From DATKDP01 sp035546335 (GTDB taxonomy: Bacteria; Acidobacteriota; Thermoanaerobaculia; Gp7-AA8): a stretch of DNA of 25,624 nt. This document shows, in pieces, positions 24,283 through 25,624 of the stretch (the stretch's first letter is position 1; each line of letters starts with the position of its first letter). Location: contig DATKDP010000082.1 in the NCBI GenBank assembly GCA_035546335.1, positions 1 to 25,624 on the forward strand, read 5' to 3'. The notes beneath the pieces were generated by a model. It searched no databases, was not told the origin of the DNA, and saw nothing but the letters and a program-made list of their open reading frames with translations. The translations under genes and the position numbers were made by a program.

Positions 24283-24771
24283 CTAGTCTTTCGTTTTATG
24301 CGAGGATGGAAGCGCGAAGGTCACGCTCTCTACGGATGCGCTCAGTGTTGTCAACGCGGCGTTTTTTGGCACCGCGAATGGGAGAGCGATTTCGAGTGTG
24401 GTACTTAGCAAGGGGCCTGCACCCGGCGGCAAGGAGCCTGGAGATTTGAATTTGGCGGAGTCGAAATCGAATCGATAGTCCGTTTTCACGGGCGGAAAAC
24501 TCGATCCCCGGTCGTCAAGCAGTCGAAGGCGCGTGATAGCAAACTTGCTGTTCGCAGGAGCTGTAAAGGCAAGGGTCGCAACGACAAGAACTTCGCCTTC
24601 TTTGGCAGTGTATTTCTGTCCAGCGAAATTGGTCGTTGAGTCTGAAAGACGATCGAGCGCGACCAGATCGAGCTTGAACGATTGCACAGTGTTATCGCTC
24701 GCGACTCCTAGTGCGGGCGCGAAGAGGGCGAAGATAATCGAAAGTGAGAACAAACTCGCTGACTTTCGCAT
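24283..24771 (-). CDS. Small exported protein, putative integron cassette gene
   Basis: 162 residues from the ATG at 24771, which has GGAGA seven bases upstream. A longer frame reaches 24843 but would start inside the attC-like site. Signal peptide at 1-24 (SLFSLSIIFALFAPALGVA). The mature part is a ~135-residue beta protein (EVLVVATLAFTAPANSKFAI, ITRLRLLDDRGSSFPPV) with the general look of DUF4352-type Ig domains; family not established. Base composition differs from the rest of the window (two 60-base stretches counted at 53% and 48% GC), pointing to recent acquisition. The gene begins 70 bases after the attC-like site, in the position expected for the next cassette of an array. Confidence 0.8.
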   Translation of the reverse strand: MRKSASLFSLSIIFALFAPALGVASDNTVQSFKLDLVALDRLSDSTTNFAGQKYTAKEGEVLVVATLAFTAPANSKFAITRLRLLDDRGSSFPPVKTDYRFDFDSAKFKSPGSLPPGAGPLLSTTLEIALPFAVPKNAALTTLSASVESVTFALPSSHKTKD

Positions 24772-24841
24772 GATTTTCTCCAATCGTTGAGTCGCGCTGA
24801 TCCACAACAGCATACTACCGGACAGGACAGAAACCCATGCC

Positions 24842-24901
24842 ACCTAACGCCGCGGCTAAGCGGCGCGCGTTCAGCGCGTCCGCTTCAGCCGCTTGTCGAA
24901 C
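24842..24901 (-). other. Putative integron attC recombination site
   Basis: Sixty bases with attC layout, read on the minus strand: R'' box GTTCGAC (24895-24901, one mismatch to RYYYAAC), L'' GCGGCTGAAGCGG (24880-24892), a central stem around TGAAC, L' CCGCTTAGCCGC (24852-24863), and R' box GTTAGGT (24842-24848), an exact GTTRRRY. L'' and L' are complementary except for one unpaired base in L'', the extra-helical base typical of attC. It lies between two minus-strand small genes in the orientation expected for a site at the 3' end of the upstream one. No integrase gene is in the window, so this is an isolated site or part of an integrase-less cassette cluster. Confidence 0.68.
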
Positions 24902-24945
24902 TGCCTGCACCTGGCGTCGTCAACGCGTACCTCAGAAATCCCCTG

Positions 24946-25431
24946 TCATGGCCTTCTCTCGTGGGCTCGCTCCGGAGTGACGGACACCAGGACGGACGCC
25001 ATCCAGAGGTATAGGCCCGCCCTGATCCACTCCGGGACGAGGCGGAACCAATTGGTCGCCTGCAAACGGGCAAGAAGTTCAGGAGTATTTCCCAGGCTTT
25101 CGAGCTGGACGTGGATGGGCCGCTGGATCACGATCGTGGAAACGACGGCCACGAGTGCCAGCCCAATGGCGAGCACAAGCGCACCCCGTTTGAGGGGCGT
25201 CGGACGATAGCGCAACACAGCCACGGCCAGTATGAGTTCGAGCAGGCGCGGAAGGAGAATCCATAGCCCTGCGCGGGGTGCCATCACACGGTGATACGCC
25301 GGGAAAGTGTCAATGCCGATGTACTTCCACGCCGGGTAGTTCACGAACGCCTGACTCGCGTGAGCACCAGTTTGAAAGAACGCCACCGCGAACAGGAGTA
25401 GAAACAACAGACGCCTCGCTCTCTGATCCAT
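24946..25431 (-). CDS. Small four-helix membrane protein (DUF1772-like), putative cassette gene
   Basis: 161 residues. Four hydrophobic helices lie at about 7-25, 55-73, 82-102 and 138-150. Short conserved-looking loops are FVNYPAWKYIGIDTFPAYH after the first helix and NWFRLVPEWIRAGLYLW before the last. This arrangement resembles DUF1772-type small integral membrane proteins (similarity from memory; moderate). Function unknown. The ATG at 25431 has GAAGGTGA upstream. The stop at 24946 lies 45 bases before the attC-like site, the spacing and orientation expected for an integron cassette gene. The DNA upstream of it is distinctly AT-richer (43% GC over 25441-25500). Confidence 0.8.
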   Translation of the reverse strand: MDQRARRLLFLLLFAVAFFQTGAHASQAFVNYPAWKYIGIDTFPAYHRVMAPRAGLWILLPRLLELILAVAVLRYRPTPLKRGALVLAIGLALVAVVSTIVIQRPIHVQLESLGNTPELLARLQATNWFRLVPEWIRAGLYLWMASVLVSVTPERAHERRP

Positions 25432-25624
25432 CGTTCGTCACCTTCTCAAGAGACGTTCGGCTCACTTAAGCTAATGTCAGTCCAACTACTGTTTATATGG
25501 TTTCCAGATAAACTCGCACTCACGCTCGGCGTCGGCATAAGACGCCGCTGTCGCGCGACGATAACTCTTGCGTTTCAAACATCTTGCAGACGACGACGCG
25601 AATTGCCGTCGTCTGATATTGTTT
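25432..25624. other. AT-richer right end with stacked inverted repeats, no gene recognised
   Basis: No coding region. Three inverted repeats occur: CGGCGTC/GACGCCG at 25527-25547 (7-nt loop), the perfect palindrome GTCGCGCGAC at 25550-25559, and a 9-bp stem CAGACGACG/CGTCGTCTG at 25587-25615 followed on the plus strand by a T-rich ATATTGTTT. The last could be a terminator for a plus-strand transcript, though no plus-strand gene precedes it here. No second attC was recognised. Confidence 0.45.

Noticed and set aside
25476..25490. GTTGGAC (minus strand) as a second attC R' box
   Set aside because: Fits GTTRRRY but has no complementary L arms or RYYYAAC box within the normal 57-141 bases upstream.
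1..25624. Phage-defence, toxin-antitoxin or secondary-metabolite system
   Set aside because: I looked for nuclease, ATPase, reverse-transcriptase, methyltransferase, toxin and synthase signatures and saw none; the two kinases are of the ordinary envelope-signalling type.

Overview
The window is GC-rich bacterial DNA with secreted beta-rich proteins, two PknB-type Ser/Thr kinases (one fused to a beta-propeller, one to a polytopic membrane domain), an M36 protease with 'GT[YF]GQFI' C-terminal modules and many carboxypeptidase-regulatory-like repeats. This combination is most typical of Acidobacteriota, perhaps the Thermoanaerobaculia. That placement is an inference from gene style, since no rRNA or other phylogenetic marker is present.

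Layout. 165-689 is an unrecognised helical protein. 910-2967 (minus) holds a two-gene operon of small exported or membrane proteins and an alpha/beta-hydrolase esterase. 3470-5228 (plus) holds a membrane PP2C/SpoIIE phosphatase followed by a TetR-type regulator. 5541-6413 (minus) is a TIGR02757/DUF2400 protein flanked by inverted copies of an interspersed repeat. 6726-7271 (minus, PrcB-like lipoprotein) diverges from 7426-11400 (plus), a 1324-residue exported protein built of about 14 Ig-like repeats. 11623-12599 (minus) is an overlapping pair: an unknown helical protein and a lipoprotein cytochrome c. 12880-13323 (plus) is dut, bracketed by two hairpin-repeat arrays. 13665-17093 (minus) is a fungalysin-like M36 protease. 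17534-24087 (plus) holds kinase-propeller, exported protein and kinase-polytopic membrane genes. 24283-25431 (minus) holds two small exported or membrane genes separated by a 60-bp site with the architecture of an integron attC. The DNA here and to the window end is visibly lower in GC.

The intergenic DNA is the unusual part. Most gaps are filled with members of three interspersed palindromic families. Family A is a ~120-bp long inverted repeat with 'GTCATCCTGAGCGAGG' ends. Family B is a GC-rich hairpin usually found directly after a stop codon. Family C is a 24-bp hairpin whose 10-bp stems enclose a UCCG loop, arranged as a 68-bp tandem array beside dut. They nest and recombine with one another (A sits inside one B copy and not the other). 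The genes otherwise suggest an envelope- and signalling-rich accessory region. I see no transposase, integrase, phage, CRISPR, toxin-antitoxin or defence genes, no tRNA and no rRNA gene. The best candidate for something worth following is the attC-like site with its two adjacent minus-strand genes at the right end, followed by the hairpin-repeat system.
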